The notes under the pieces are model-generated. The model was not told where the DNA came from. It did not search any database and saw only the letters and a list, made by a program, of their open reading frames with translations. The position numbers were made by a program, and so were the translations under genes. From Flavonifractor sp. An112 (lineage in GTDB: Bacteria > Bacillota > Clostridia > Oscillospirales > Oscillospiraceae): a DNA stretch of 64,000 bases. Every line of letters begins with the position of its first letter. The stretch's first letter is position 1. Of the stretch, positions 33,361 through 44,329 are shown one piece after another. Where the stretch lies: the NCBI RefSeq assembly GCF_002161085.1, contig NZ_NFLU01000007.1:1-64000 (forward strand), written 5' to 3'.

Positions 33361-34893
33361 GTGAAATCCAGCCGGAACGAGACGGTAAAAAACAGTGTGG
33401 GACGAGCGCTGTTCGTGGCTCTCAGCGTACTGCTCCAGGTGGCCTGGATCGTAGGGCTGGTGCTGCTGCTCAACGACTATTATTATGCTATCTCTCTTAT
33501 CACCAACGTGCTGGCCTTCCTGGTGGTGCTCAATCTCTATGGCAAGCAGATGACCGGCCCCATGAAGGCGTCCTGGATCATTTTGATCCTCTTTTTCCCT
33601 GTGATGGGTCTGTGCATCTATCTGATGTTTGGACGTCCCAACTGTACCCGTGTCATGCGCCGGCGGTTTGAGCGCCTCCAGCAGCGGACCCAGGACCTCC
33701 TGTCCGACGGCGAGGCGGTGCTGGCCCGGGTGGAGGAGCGGGACAAGGGGATCGCCAATCAGCTGCGCTATCTCTCACGACGGGCCGGGTTTCCAGCCTA
33801 TGAGAATACCGATGTAGAGTATTATGCCACGGCGGAAGAGGGGCTGGAAGCCCAGAAGCAGGCCCTGCGGCAGGCCGAACACTTTATCTTTATGGAGTAC
33901 CACGCCATTGAGGACTCCGAATCCTTCCACGGCCTGGAGGAGATTCTGGTGGAGAAGGTCCGGCAGGGTGTGGAAGTGCGGCTGCTGTACGACGACATGG
34001 GTAGCATGGGCTTTATCAGCCCGGCTTTCATCAAGCGGATGGAAAAGCTGGGCATCCAGTGCCGGGTATTCAATCCCCTGATGCCGGTACTCAATATTTT
34101 TATGAACAACCGGGATCACCGGAAGATTACCGTCATTGACGGCAAGGTGGGCTTTACGGGCGGTTACAATCTGGCGGACGAGTACTTTAACCTGACGCAT
34201 CCCTTTGGTTGGTGGAAAGACACAGGGGTCAAGCTGACGGGGGATGCGGTGCCCAGTCTGACGGTGATGTTTCTGACCATGTGGAACGGAATCAAGGAGA
34301 CCGACAAGGACTTTGCCCCCTACCTGTCCAAAGTGGACTATCAGGCCAGGGAGCGGTGCGTGGTGGTCCCTTATGGGGACAGCCCTCTGGACGATGAACA
34401 GGTGGGGGAGACGGTCTACCTGAATATGGTCAAAAACGCCAAGGACTATGTATATGTCATTACGCCCTACCTGATTTTGGACGACGAGCTCATCTCGGAG
34501 TTGACCCTGGCGGCCATGCGGGGGGTGGAGGTGCGGATCATCACTCCCGGTATCCCGGATAAAAAGCTGGTCTACAAGGTGACCCGCTCCTATTATGGAT
34601 GCCTGGCGGACCGTGGCGTGCGGATTTTTGAGTATACCCCCGGCTTCTGCCACGCCAAGATGATGCTGTGCGACGGGGAGACGGCGGCAGTGGGTACCAT
34701 CAATCTGGATTATCGCAGCCTGTATCTCCACTTTGAAAACGGTGTGTTCCTCTATGACTGCAAGGCGGTGGAAGATGTGGGGAAGGATTTTGTGGAGACC
34801 TTTGCCCAGTGCCGGGAGGTCACAAAGGATTACCGGGGCAGGAAGCTGGGCCTGGGCCGGACGCTGCTCAGGCTCTTTGCCCCCTTGATGTAA
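33361..34893 (+). CDS. cls: Cardiolipin synthase
   Basis: A 510-residue phospholipase D-superfamily cardiolipin synthase that condenses phosphatidyl lipids in the membrane. Two N-terminal helices (about 14-36 and 40-60, then a third near 70-88) are followed by two HKD motifs: HRKITVIDGKVGFTGGYN near 260 and the late FCHAKMMLCDGETAAVGTIN. The GTG at 33361 has GGGGAGG eight bases upstream and is preferred over an upstream ATG. A paralog with about the same layout lies at 53222-54766. Confidence 0.92.
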   Translation: MKSSRNETVKNSVGRALFVALSVLLQVAWIVGLVLLLNDYYYAISLITNVLAFLVVLNLYGKQMTGPMKASWIILILFFPVMGLCIYLMFGRPNCTRVMRRRFERLQQRTQDLLSDGEAVLARVEERDKGIANQLRYLSRRAGFPAYENTDVEYYATAEEGLEAQKQALRQAEHFIFMEYHAIEDSESFHGLEEILVEKVRQGVEVRLLYDDMGSMGFISPAFIKRMEKLGIQCRVFNPLMPVLNIFMNNRDHRKITVIDGKVGFTGGYNLADEYFNLTHPFGWWKDTGVKLTGDAVPSLTVMFLTMWNGIKETDKDFAPYLSKVDYQARERCVVVPYGDSPLDDEQVGETVYLNMVKNAKDYVYVITPYLILDDELISELTLAAMRGVEVRIITPGIPDKKLVYKVTRSYYGCLADRGVRIFEYTPGFCHAKMMLCDGETAAVGTINLDYRSLYLHFENGVFLYDCKAVEDVGKDFVETFAQCREVTKDYRGRKLGLGRTLLRLFAPLM

Positions 34894-34896
34894 CAG

Positions 34897-34932
34897 AAAA
34901 AGCCTGCCGGAAATTTTCCGGCAGGCTTTTTT
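34897..34932. terminator. Bidirectional terminator between cls and glgX
   Basis: AAAAAGCCTGCCGGAAA pairs with TTTCCGGCAGGCTTTTT. It serves both convergent genes. Confidence 0.93.
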
Positions 34933-34935
34933 GAA

Positions 34936-37035
34936 TCAACTGCGTCCGCTGACCGCATGAAAGACGGCCACCGAGCGGGGGCCCATCTGCAGTCCATTGC
35001 CGCTGAACAGGGGGCCGGCGCCAAAGGGATCAGGGCAGGCGGTGTGGAGCACCAGACTCCACCGCAGGCCGGAGGGCAGCTCAGGCAGGCCCTGCCAATG
35101 TGCCTCCCAGTGGGAATTGACCGCCAGCAGAATCAGGTCGTCGGCGGTGTCGTCCTGGTTCCGGCCGGTGAAGAGCACGCCGATCTGCCGGGTCTGCTCA
35201 TCCATCTTGGCGTTCCAGGCTGCCCCGTTGTGAAGGGACACCGAGGGCCAGCCGCACCGGGCAGGGGCGGTCTCTCCGCGGATAATGGGGTGTGCTTTGC
35301 GGAAGGCGATCATTTGCGAGACAAAGTGGAACAGATCCTGGTGGTTTTCCAGCCGGGACCAGTCCAGCCAGGAAATCTCGTTGTCCTGACAGTAGGCGTT
35401 GTTGTTGCCAAACTGGGTGTTGGCAAACTCGTCACCCGCCAGGAACATGGGGGTGCCCCGGCTGCACAGCAGCACGGCAAAGGCGTTTTTCATCAGCCGG
35501 TCACGGAGGGACAGCACCGCCGGGTCCTCGGTGTCCCCCTCCACGCCGCAGTTCCAGCTGTTGTTGTCGTTGGCCCCGTCGGTGTTGCCCCAGCCGTTGG
35601 CCTCGTTGTGCTTGACGTCGTAGGAGTACAGGTCGTACAGGGTAAAGCCGTCGTGGCAGGTGAGAAAGTTCACCGAGGCGTTCTGCCGCTGGGAGGGGGG
35701 ATACAGGTCGGCGGAGCCGGTGATGCGCTGGACCGCCGCCCAGGCCAGACCTCCGTCTCCCTTCAGGAAGCAGCGCAGGTCGTCCCGGTACTTGCCGTTC
35801 CATTCTGCCCACCGGTTCCAGGAGGGAAAGGACCCCACCTGATACAGTCCGCCGGCGTCCCAGGCCTCGGCAATGAGCTTCACCCGGCCCAGAATGGGGT
35901 CGAAGGCCAGGCTCTCCAGCAGGGGCGGCTCAGACAGGGGAGCGCCGTCGGTGTCCCGGCCCAGAATGGAGGCAAGGTCAAACCGGAATCCGTCCACCCG
36001 GTACTCCACCACCCAATACCGCAGGCAGTCCAGAATGAACTGACGCACCACCGGATGGTTGCAGTTCAGGGTGTTGCCCACGCCGGAGAAGTTATAATAT
36101 TTGCCGTCGGGGGTGAGCATATAGTAGATGTTGTTGTCCAGACCCTTGAAGGAGAAGAAGGGGCCCTGCTCGTTGCCTTCGGCGGTGTGGTTGACCACCA
36201 CGTCCAGAATAACCTCAATGCCGTGCTCGTTGAGGGTGCGGATTAGATGCTTGAGCTGGGTGCCCTCGTGGTTGAACTCCGGAGTGGCGGTGTAGCTGGT
36301 GTTGGGGGCGAAGAAGCAGACGGTGTTGTAGCCCCAGTAGTTGAGTAGCTGGCGGCCGTCCACGATGCGCTCGTCGGCCATCTCGTCAAACTCAAAGATG
36401 GGCATCAGCTCCACTGTGTTGACCCCCAGCTCCAGCAGATAGGGCAGCTTCTCCAGCAGGCCCTCAAAGGTGCCGGGGTGCTTGACACCGGAGGAGGGAT
36501 GCTGGGTAAAGCCCCGGACGTGGGTCTCATAAATGATCATATCCCGGAAGGGGAGATGGGGGTCGTGGAAGTCCCCCCAGTCAAAGATATCCTCCACCAC
36601 CCGGGCGTGGTAGGAGCAGCCGGGGGTCTGGTTCACGCCCCAGATGCTCTGGCCGGTGACCGCCCGTGCATAGGGGTCCAGCAGGTATTTGGTTTTGTCA
36701 AAGAGCAGGCCCCGGTCCGGGTCATTGGGACCGTCCATCCGATAGGCATATTCGATCTCGTAGATGTCCAGGTCAAAAACGATCATGGAGAAGGTGTTGC
36801 CGATACGGAAGTTATCGGGAAAGGGCAGGATGGCAAAGGGTTCCTGCTGGGTGCGGCGGAAGAGGCACAGCTCGCAGTAGGTGGCGTTGATGGAGTGGAT
36901 GGTGAAGCTGACTCCGCCGGGCACCACGTTGGCGCCATTCAGCAGAAACAGGCCGGGCCGCACCCGGAAGCCGGAGATGTTGTTGGTGGCGGCCAGGGGT
37001 TTGGCGGGCAGCAGAGGGGTAGGCTTTGGGACCAT
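34936..37035 (-). CDS. glgX: Glycogen debranching enzyme GlgX/isoamylase
   Basis: A 699-residue GH13 isoamylase-type enzyme hydrolysing alpha-1,6 branches in glycogen or starch-like glucans. An N-terminal CBM48-like beta domain (about 20-130) is followed by the barrel with region I DVVVNHT, region II DGFRFDLAS (nucleophile Asp), region III EAWD (acid Glu) and region IV NFLTCHDGFTL. A C-terminal beta domain ends the protein. AAAGGAG lies nine bases before the ATG. It stands alone between two terminators, with no other glycogen gene in the window. Confidence 0.93.
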   Translation of the reverse strand: MVPKPTPLLPAKPLAATNNISGFRVRPGLFLLNGANVVPGGVSFTIHSINATYCELCLFRRTQQEPFAILPFPDNFRIGNTFSMIVFDLDIYEIEYAYRMDGPNDPDRGLLFDKTKYLLDPYARAVTGQSIWGVNQTPGCSYHARVVEDIFDWGDFHDPHLPFRDMIIYETHVRGFTQHPSSGVKHPGTFEGLLEKLPYLLELGVNTVELMPIFEFDEMADERIVDGRQLLNYWGYNTVCFFAPNTSYTATPEFNHEGTQLKHLIRTLNEHGIEVILDVVVNHTAEGNEQGPFFSFKGLDNNIYYMLTPDGKYYNFSGVGNTLNCNHPVVRQFILDCLRYWVVEYRVDGFRFDLASILGRDTDGAPLSEPPLLESLAFDPILGRVKLIAEAWDAGGLYQVGSFPSWNRWAEWNGKYRDDLRCFLKGDGGLAWAAVQRITGSADLYPPSQRQNASVNFLTCHDGFTLYDLYSYDVKHNEANGWGNTDGANDNNSWNCGVEGDTEDPAVLSLRDRLMKNAFAVLLCSRGTPMFLAGDEFANTQFGNNNAYCQDNEISWLDWSRLENHQDLFHFVSQMIAFRKAHPIIRGETAPARCGWPSVSLHNGAAWNAKMDEQTRQIGVLFTGRNQDDTADDLILLAVNSHWEAHWQGLPELPSGLRWSLVLHTACPDPFGAGPLFSGNGLQMGPRSVAVFHAVSGRS

Positions 37036-37049
37036 GGGAAAGTCTCCTT

Positions 37050-37087
37050 TAAAAAAGAGGGGCGCTGCATCGGTGTGCAGCGCCCCG
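37050..37087 (-). terminator. Terminator of the YbhJ-type hydratase gene
   Basis: GGGGCGCTGCA pairs with TGCAGCGCCCC (37086-37076 with 37069-37059), followed leftward by TCTTTTTT. It separates the hydratase transcript from glgX. Confidence 0.9.
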
Positions 37088-37091
37088 GCTT

Positions 37092-39338
37092 TTATTTGGC
37101 GTAGTAGTTGATGAGGCAGCCCGCCAAAACAATATCACGTTCTTCGCGGGTCATACCGGGCAGCTTCAGGGTGACGGTGTGCTCCGTACCGTTCTGGATA
37201 AGGACGGCGGGGATGACATCGGCGCCGCTGTCCAGGGCGGTGCGGACGCCGGGGATGTACAGCTTGTCGCCGGGCTGGATGTTCCAGTCCTTTACGTCCT
37301 CGTTGATGAAGGGCAGCATACCCCAGTTCACCACGTTGGAGCGGTAGCGCTTGGTGGCATACTCAGCAGCCAGGTTGGCTACGCCGCCCAGCACACGCTG
37401 GCAGGAGGCAGCCTGCTCACGGGCGGAGCCGTCGCCGGGCTTGAGGGCCATGACCAGGGAGCCCAGGCCGGTGTTGGCGGGATCGTGGCCCATCAGGGCC
37501 TCCTTCACCTCGGGGGCCTCGGGGTTGGTACGGCGCAGCTTCTCCACAGCCAGCACTTCTTTGGCCCGGGGCACATACTGGGGGTCCTTCCGGCTCAGAG
37601 CGAACTCAGACAGCTTGATGGGGTTGGAGCGGTAGGAGGAGGTCTCGCCGGAGGGGATCAGCTCATCGGTGGTAGTGACGGGATCGTAGATGGCGGAGCA
37701 AACGGTGAGCAGCAGGTTGTCGGGCAGAGCCACCTGCTCCGGCCAGTCGGCGATGTTGGGACCAAAGACCAGCTCCTGGCTGGGATCAGCCTTGCCCACG
37801 CCGAAGTACACCCGGGCCTTGTAGGGAGTGTCGTCATAGGCGAAGGGCTCCACGGCGGGATCAGCGGGGGCGTTGGGCAGCTCGTCGGCTCCGGTGAGGG
37901 CGCCGCCGTTGAGGGCGGTAGCGGCGATGGAACGGGCGTCCATCAGGGCCACATAGGACACCTGGCCATCGGAAGGCTTGGAGCCCTCCCGGTTGGGGAA
38001 GTTGCGGGTGGAGTGGCGGATGGAGAAGGCTCCGTTGGCAGGCACGTCGCCGGCGCCGAAGCAAGGACCGCAGAAGCAGGAGCGGATGGAAGCGCCAGCC
38101 GCCATCAGGGAGGCGATGTAGCCCCGGCGGGTCAGCTCCAGGTTGACAGGCTGGCTGGTGGGGTAGACGGACAGCCAGAAGGCGTCGGAGCCGATGGCGT
38201 GGCCGTCCAGCACCTGGGCCGCCCGGACAATGTTCTGATAGGTGCCGCCGGAGCAGCCGGCGATGACACCCTGATCCACCATGAACTTGCCGTCCACGAT
38301 CTTGTCCAGCAGGGAGGCAGGCTTGCTCTTCAGCTTCAGCTGGCGCATAGTGTCCTCGTCCACCTGGTGGAGGAGGTCGGCCATGTTCTCCTTAAACTCC
38401 TGGATGGTGTAAGCGTTGGAGGGATGGAAGGGCAGGGCGATCATGGGCCGGATCTTGTCCAGCTCCACATGGATGACGCCGTCATAGTAGGCACCGTCAG
38501 CGGGGGCCTGGGGCTTGAACTCGCCGCCGCGGCCCAGCACCGCCAGGTGGTCCTTCAGGGTGTCGTCGGCCACCCACACGGAGGACAGGCAGGTGGTCTC
38601 AGTGGTCATGACGTCGATGCCGGAGCGGTAGTCCATGGACAGGTTGGCCACGCCGGGGCCGAAGAACTCCATGACGGCATTCTTGACAGTACCGTCTTTG
38701 AAGGTGGAGCGGATCAGCTCCAGGGCCACGTCCTGGGGACCCACGCCGGGGATGGGGGCGCCGGTGAGATAGATGGCAATGACCTTGGGATAGCTGATGT
38801 TGTAGGTCTTTTCCAGCAGCTGCCGGGCCAGCTCGGGACCGCCCTCACCGATGGCCATGGTGCCATAGGCGCCGTAGCGGGTGTGAGAGTCGGAGCCCAG
38901 GATCATCTTGCCGGGGGCAGCGTACCGCTCCCTCATGTAGGAGTGGATGACGCTCTGGTGAGCGGGGACGAACTCGCCGCCGTATTTCTTGGCGGCGGAC
39001 AGGCCGAACACATGGTCGTCCTCATTGATGGTGCCGCCCACGGCGCACAGGGAGTTGTGGCAGTTGGTAAGCACATAGGGCAGCGGGAACTCCTTCATAC
39101 CGGAGGCCCGGGCGGTCTGAATGATGCCGACGTAGGTGATGTCATGGGAGGCCATGGCGTCGAACTTGATGGCCAGACTGTCCATAGAATCGCTGGTGTT
39201 ATGGGCCTTCAGAATGGAATAGGCCATGGTGCCTTTCTTTGCCTCCTCGGGAGCGGGCAGGCCGGCGGCGGGGCCGTCCTGGACAGGCACAAAGGCGTTG
39301 TTTTTATAGTAGACGCCCTGACGGGTGATGTTCAGCAT
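37092..39338 (-). CDS. Aconitase-family hydratase, YbhJ type
   Basis: A 748-residue protein of the aconitase superfamily, closest in length and layout to E. coli YbhJ, whose reaction is not established. It has [19 protein letters not shown] (substrate site), [14 protein letters not shown] and [17 protein letters not shown], likely cluster cysteines, followed by [16 protein letters not shown], the aconitase RNF-x-GR motif. A C-terminal swivel domain follows from about 640. GGAGGG lies before the ATG. It is alone on its transcript. Neither citrate nor isopropylmalate pathway genes are near, so the substrate is open. Confidence 0.83.
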   Translation of the reverse strand: MLNITRQGVYYKNNAFVPVQDGPAAGLPAPEEAKKGTMAYSILKAHNTSDSMDSLAIKFDAMASHDITYVGIIQTARASGMKEFPLPYVLTNCHNSLCAVGGTINEDDHVFGLSAAKKYGGEFVPAHQSVIHSYMRERYAAPGKMILGSDSHTRYGAYGTMAIGEGGPELARQLLEKTYNISYPKVIAIYLTGAPIPGVGPQDVALELIRSTFKDGTVKNAVMEFFGPGVANLSMDYRSGIDVMTTETTCLSSVWVADDTLKDHLAVLGRGGEFKPQAPADGAYYDGVIHVELDKIRPMIALPFHPSNAYTIQEFKENMADLLHQVDEDTMRQLKLKSKPASLLDKIVDGKFMVDQGVIAGCSGGTYQNIVRAAQVLDGHAIGSDAFWLSVYPTSQPVNLELTRRGYIASLMAAGASIRSCFCGPCFGAGDVPANGAFSIRHSTRNFPNREGSKPSDGQVSYVALMDARSIAATALNGGALTGADELPNAPADPAVEPFAYDDTPYKARVYFGVGKADPSQELVFGPNIADWPEQVALPDNLLLTVCSAIYDPVTTTDELIPSGETSSYRSNPIKLSEFALSRKDPQYVPRAKEVLAVEKLRRTNPEAPEVKEALMGHDPANTGLGSLVMALKPGDGSAREQAASCQRVLGGVANLAAEYATKRYRSNVVNWGMLPFINEDVKDWNIQPGDKLYIPGVRTALDSGADVIPAVLIQNGTEHTVTLKLPGMTREERDIVLAGCLINYYAK

Positions 39339-39371
39339 ATGATTCCCTCCGATGCTCTTGAATTATCTTTC

Positions 39372-39401
39372 ATCATACCAACTTTTTCTTGCAAGTGCAA
39401 G
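39372..39401 (-). promoter_or_regulatory. Promoter of the hydratase gene with overlapping palindrome
   Basis: Reading leftward, TTGCAC (39400-39395) and TATGAT (39377-39372) are spaced by 17 bases. CTTGCA-AG-TGCAAG (39388-39401) is a palindrome that covers the -35 element, as expected for a repressor site. The regulator is unknown. Confidence 0.65.
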
Positions 39402-39462
39402 AGCTTTGTCCGTCATTTTCTGGATAATGAAATTTATGTCAACTTTTTCTGCCGGTGTTTTC

Positions 39463-39492
39463 TTGACGGCTCTATGGGAAATAGGATAAAAT
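39463..39492 (+). promoter_or_regulatory. Promoter of the amidase gene
   Basis: TTGACG (39463-39468) and TAAAAT (39487-39492) are 18 bases apart, about 38 bases ahead of the ATG. Confidence 0.7.
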
Positions 39493-39529
39493 ATGTCGAA
39501 GATATCCCAGTTCTGGCAAGGAGCATACC

Positions 39530-41035
39530 ATGAAGAAACGCATATTTACGCTGTTTTTGCTGCTGACGGCGGTAGTTGGACTGTTTCCGGCTGCTATGGC
39601 GGCGGGGACGGAGCAAATCACCGTCCGGTTTTACGATGAGGTGAGCCAGCGTTACAGTGAACCTACAGTGACCGATCGTGTCAATCTGACTCTGGACGGG
39701 GAGGCGTTGATACCGGAGGACGTTCCGGCGCTGGCCTACTATCCGGAGGGAAGCACCAACGGCCGTACCCTGGTGCCTGTCCGGCTTATCTCCGAGGCAC
39801 TGGACGCTACCGTGACCTGGGTGCCTGAGACCCGGCAGATCATCATCCTGCGGGAGGAGAGCACCATTGTACTGACGGCAGGCAGCGCCACGGCCCTGGT
39901 GGACGGTCAGGCGGTGGAGCTGCCCGACGGAGTGCCCGCCGGCGGCGTCATGTGGGATGGCAAGGAGAGCACCATGGTACCTCTCCGCTTTGTGTCTGAG
40001 CAGTTGGGGGCCGGTGTGGAATGGGTGGGGGAGACGGCTACAGTGGCCATTACCTCCCCGGAGGAGCCTCAGCAGCCAGACCCCACCCAGCCCCAGGAGG
40101 GAGATCTGGGGTGGATTACCGAGTTGTCCTTTGATGAGGAGGAGCAGACCTTTACCATCACCGCCGACCATACGCCCAAGTACCGCATTGTGGACCTGGG
40201 GGACCGGCTGGCCATAGACTTGCTGGGGGCGGTGTACGCACCGGCGGTAGGGAAAGATCTGACTCTCCAGGTGGAGAGCGACGCCATTGAGAAGATCCGC
40301 TGCTCCCAGCATGGGGATGATCTGGGCTACGGGTATCCCCACACCTTGCGGGTGGTGCTGGATCTGGCCTCCGGTGTCAGCTATGCACAGCATCTGTCCG
40401 TATCTTCCGGTGGGAATCAGGTGCGGGTCAGCGTCACCGATGTGCCGGAAGAGCCGGAGGTGCCCCCTCTGGATCCGAGCAAGATTACCATTGCCATTGA
40501 TCCCGGCCACGGCGGCAATCAGCCGGGTGCGGTCTATCCCGATGAAAATGGAAATGATGTAAAGGAAAAAGATCTGACCCTGCCCATGTCCCTGATGCTG
40601 GCAGATATCCTGGAGGAGCGGGGGTACAACGTGGTACTTACCCGGACAGGGGATGACTCGGTGAGCCTGGCCGACCGGGCCAAAATGGCCAACGCCGCCC
40701 AGGCGGAGGTCTTTGTCAGCATCCACTGCAATGCCCTGGACCGGACGGATTATGAGGGGATCTTTACCTATTATTATCCCAACAGCACCCGGGGAGAGGC
40801 CTTGGCCAAGCAGGTACAGGCCGGGGTAGTAGCCTCCACCGGCGGCATCGGGCGTGGTACCCCCTCCGCCAATTTCCAGGTGCTGCGGGAGACCACCATG
40901 CCCGCCGTGCTGGTGGAAACCGGATTCATGACCCATCCGGGAGAGCTGGCCCGGTTGTGCGACCCTGATTACCAGCAAAAGATCGCCCAGGGCATCGCCG
41001 ACGGTGTGGAGGCCTATCTGAAAGCGGAGACATAA
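39530..41035 (+). CDS. Secreted N-acetylmuramoyl-L-alanine amidase with stalk domain
   Basis: A 501-residue secreted protein. A signal peptide (KKRIFTLFLLL to AMAA, about 24 residues) is followed by a copper amine oxidase N-terminal-like stalk domain (about 45-165), an AMIN-like beta domain (200-310) and an Amidase_3 catalytic domain from about 320. The zinc ligands are visible in ITIAIDPGHGGNQPG (His), the glutamate that follows KEKDLTLPM, and VSIHCNALD (His), with the catalytic Glu in LVETGFM. It cleaves the bond between muramic acid and the stem peptide. It is alone between its promoter and terminator. Confidence 0.92.
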   Translation: MKKRIFTLFLLLTAVVGLFPAAMAAGTEQITVRFYDEVSQRYSEPTVTDRVNLTLDGEALIPEDVPALAYYPEGSTNGRTLVPVRLISEALDATVTWVPETRQIIILREESTIVLTAGSATALVDGQAVELPDGVPAGGVMWDGKESTMVPLRFVSEQLGAGVEWVGETATVAITSPEEPQQPDPTQPQEGDLGWITELSFDEEEQTFTITADHTPKYRIVDLGDRLAIDLLGAVYAPAVGKDLTLQVESDAIEKIRCSQHGDDLGYGYPHTLRVVLDLASGVSYAQHLSVSSGGNQVRVSVTDVPEEPEVPPLDPSKITIAIDPGHGGNQPGAVYPDENGNDVKEKDLTLPMSLMLADILEERGYNVVLTRTGDDSVSLADRAKMANAAQAEVFVSIHCNALDRTDYEGIFTYYYPNSTRGEALAKQVQAGVVASTGGIGRGTPSANFQVLRETTMPAVLVETGFMTHPGELARLCDPDYQQKIAQGIADGVEAYLKAET

Positions 41036-41040
41036 AGAAA

Positions 41041-41085
41041 AAACAGCGCTTCATCTGCATCATCAGATGAAGCGCTGTTTTTTTG
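41041..41085. terminator. Bidirectional terminator between amidase and FadR-type genes
   Basis: AAACAGCGCTTCATCTG pairs perfectly with CAGATGAAGCGCTGTTT (41041-41057 with 41064-41080), flanked by A- and T-runs. Confidence 0.94.
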
Positions 41086-41094
41086 AAAAAAGGA

Positions 41095-41808
41095 TTAAAA
41101 AATCTTGCGTCCGGCCAGTTCATCCTTCTGGATGGAGGTGTTGACTATCTCGAAGTGGGTGAAGGTGGCTCGGATGGCGGCCAGCTCATCATGGTCGGCC
41201 AGGGCTTGGGCCAGTTGGATATGGGCGTTGTGCAGGAGGGAGGCCTGTTCCTTGTCCTCCATGATACGGACGTAGACGGTGCCGATAAAATCATTTACGG
41301 TGGCCCGGATAGCGCCGAACAGGGAGCGGATCAACTTATTTCCTGAGGCGTCGCACAGCAGGTTGTGAAATTCCTGGTCATATTGAGAGGCCTTCGCCGC
41401 ATCCGACTCACCTCGCATCTTGACGGCCAGTTCCATCAGTCGGGCGGCCTGACCGGGGAGAATACGATTGGCTGCCAGTCGGGCGGTCTCGCTTTCCAGA
41501 CCACGGCGCAGCTGGCTGACTTGCAGATAGTTGGTCTCGCCCAGCAACAGCATCATACGGAAGCTGGCGCTCAGATTCTGCTCCAGATCGCAGGTGAGAA
41601 AGTTGCCCGCTCCATGGACGCTGGAGATAAAGCCCATCAGGCTCATGGTGCGCAGGGCTTCCCGGACGGAATTGCGGCTGACGCCCAGCAGTTCGGCCAG
41701 ATCCCGTTCAGGGGGCAGGTGCTCACCCCGTTTCAGATTGCCTTTCCAGATTTCACTCTGGATATAATTGACTACCTTTTCATAGGTGCGTTCCGATCGT
41801 TCGTTCAT
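41095..41808 (-). CDS. FadR/LldR-type GntR-family regulator of the lactate genes
   Basis: A 237-residue FadR-subfamily regulator: the N-terminal wHTH reads YEKVVNYIQSEIWKGNLKRG, then LPPERDLAELLGVSRNSVRE, and a C-terminal all-helical FCD effector domain follows from about 80. It lies just outside the lactate genes and two TGGT-N3-ACCA palindromes, the class bound by LldR/PdhR, lie at their divergent start, so it very likely regulates lactate use (compare lctA of Acetobacterium woodii). GGAGG sits four bases before the ATG at 41808; a start seven codons earlier lacks one. It has its own promoter. Confidence 0.88.
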   Translation of the reverse strand: MNERSERTYEKVVNYIQSEIWKGNLKRGEHLPPERDLAELLGVSRNSVREALRTMSLMGFISSVHGAGNFLTCDLEQNLSASFRMMLLLGETNYLQVSQLRRGLESETARLAANRILPGQAARLMELAVKMRGESDAAKASQYDQEFHNLLCDASGNKLIRSLFGAIRATVNDFIGTVYVRIMEDKEQASLLHNAHIQLAQALADHDELAAIRATFTHFEIVNTSIQKDELAGRKIF

Positions 41809-41847
41809 GGAGCCTCCAAATTCGAGCATTTTCTATAACCTAACTAT

Positions 41848-41876
41848 TATATCATAAAAAATATCACGACACAACT
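41848..41876 (-). promoter_or_regulatory. Promoter of the FadR-type regulator gene
   Basis: Reading leftward, TTGTGT and TATAAT are spaced by 17 bases, about 40 bases before the start codon. No TGGT-N3-ACCA palindrome is seen here, so self-repression through that site is not evident. Confidence 0.65.
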
Positions 41877-41904
41877 GCAACCCGCAGGACCAGATTTGGA
41901 GAGA

Positions 41905-42010
41905 AGACAGAAACACCGGCAAGGATGGATCGGCCTTGTCGGTGTCTCTGCGTTCATATGGAGGAAGACGATACGCGGAGCAGGTCCGCGAGAATAAACC
42001 GGGCAAGCGG
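41905..42010. other. Hairpin-rich gap after the acyl-CoA dehydrogenase gene
   Basis: ACACCGGCAAGG pairs with CCTTGTCGGTGT (41911-41944), and AATAAACCG with CGGTTTATT (41992-42016) forms another hairpin just downstream of the dehydrogenase gene on the minus strand. The latter probably ends the lactate operon transcript, although the T-run is short. Confidence 0.5.
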
Positions 42011-42029
42011 TTTATTCACAAAAGGGAAA

Positions 42030-43172
<1,143 letters not shown>

Positions 43173-43310
43173 AAAACAGCACTCCTTCTATCATGGGCGG
43201 CGAACGGTGTGACCGGCGGAAGGGAGAGGGGAGAGGGGAGCAGGGGCGGGGGGACGCCCCTGCCGGTCTTGCCGGCCGTTCCGGCCGCGGCCCAACGGGT
43301 CTGACAATAC

Positions 43311-44315
43311 TTAGCCTTTCATCTTCTTGATCTCGGCGGTCAGGGCGGGCAGCACCTCGAAGAGGTTGCCCACGATGCCGTAGTCGGCAACACCGAAAAT
43401 GGGAGCGTCGGGGTCCTTATTGATGGCCACGATCACATCGGAGGAGCTCATACCAGCCAGATGCTGGATGGCGCCAGAGATGCCGCAGGCGATGTACAGC
43501 TTGGGTCCCACGGTCTTGCCGGTCTGGCCAACCTGATGGGAGTGAGAGATCCAGCCGGCATCCACAGCGGCGCGGGAGGCGCCCACGGTGGCGCCCAGGG
43601 CCTCAGCCAGCTGGCGGACGGGCTCAAAGCCCTCGGCGCTGCCCACGCCGCGGCCGCCGGCCACAATGATATCGGCGCCCTCCAGGTCCACCAGCTCACC
43701 GGCGGTCTCCTTGATGACCTCCAGGATCTCGGTGCGGATGGACTCGGCGGGGAAGGAGAAGTCCACCTTCACCACCTCGGCCTTGGCCTCGCCGGCCTCA
43801 GGCTTCTTGAACACGCCGGGGCGGACGGTGCCCAGCTGGGGCCGGTGATCGGTACACAGGATGGTGGCCATCAGGTTGCCGCCGAAGGCGGGACGGGTCC
43901 AGGCCACACAGCCGGTCTCTTCGTCGATAGCCAGGCCGGTGCAGTCGGCGGTCAGGCCGGTCTGCAGGCGGCTGGACAGGCGGGGGCCCATGTCACGGCC
44001 GTTGGGGGTGGCCCCGATGAGCATGGTGGTGGGGCCATAGGTCTCCACCAGATGATTCAGCGCCGCCACATAGGCGTCGGTGGAATACTGACGGAACTCC
44101 TCGCCGTCGATGTAGAGCACCTGATCGGCGCCGTGGCAGGCGGCCTCGTCCACTGCGGCCTTCACGCCGCAGCCGATGACCACAGCCACCAGCTTGCCGC
44201 CCTGCTTGTCGGCCAGTTCACGACCGGGATTCAGCAGCTCGATGCCCACGTTCTTGGCGGAGCCGTCCTCCTTGGTTTCTACAAATACCCAAAGGTCCTT
44301 GGTTTTCGCTTCCAT
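43311..44315 (-). CDS. etfA: Electron transfer flavoprotein alpha subunit EtfA
   Basis: A 334-residue EtfA. The N-terminal domain starts near [14 protein letters not shown]; the C-terminal FAD domain holds [60 protein letters not shown] and [20 protein letters not shown], all family signatures. It carries no N-terminal ferredoxin-like cysteine cluster, unlike the larger EtfA of some lactate dehydrogenase complexes. With EtfB it moves electrons between the lactate dehydrogenase, the acyl-CoA dehydrogenase, NAD and ferredoxin. It follows etfB by 14 bases. Confidence 0.94.
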   Translation of the reverse strand: MEAKTKDLWVFVETKEDGSAKNVGIELLNPGRELADKQGGKLVAVVIGCGVKAAVDEAACHGADQVLYIDGEEFRQYSTDAYVAALNHLVETYGPTTMLIGATPNGRDMGPRLSSRLQTGLTADCTGLAIDEETGCVAWTRPAFGGNLMATILCTDHRPQLGTVRPGVFKKPEAGEAKAEVVKVDFSFPAESIRTEILEVIKETAGELVDLEGADIIVAGGRGVGSAEGFEPVRQLAEALGATVGASRAAVDAGWISHSHQVGQTGKTVGPKLYIACGISGAIQHLAGMSSSDVIVAINKDPDAPIFGVADYGIVGNLFEVLPALTAEIKKMKG

Positions 44316-44329
44316 GTTGTACGCCTCCC

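Noticed and set aside
37179-39533. Open frame of 784 codons opposite the hydratase gene
   Set aside because: It mirrors the hydratase codons and is rich in Gly, Val, His and Ala with no known motif. The opposite strand has a proper promoter, ribosome site and aconitase motifs.
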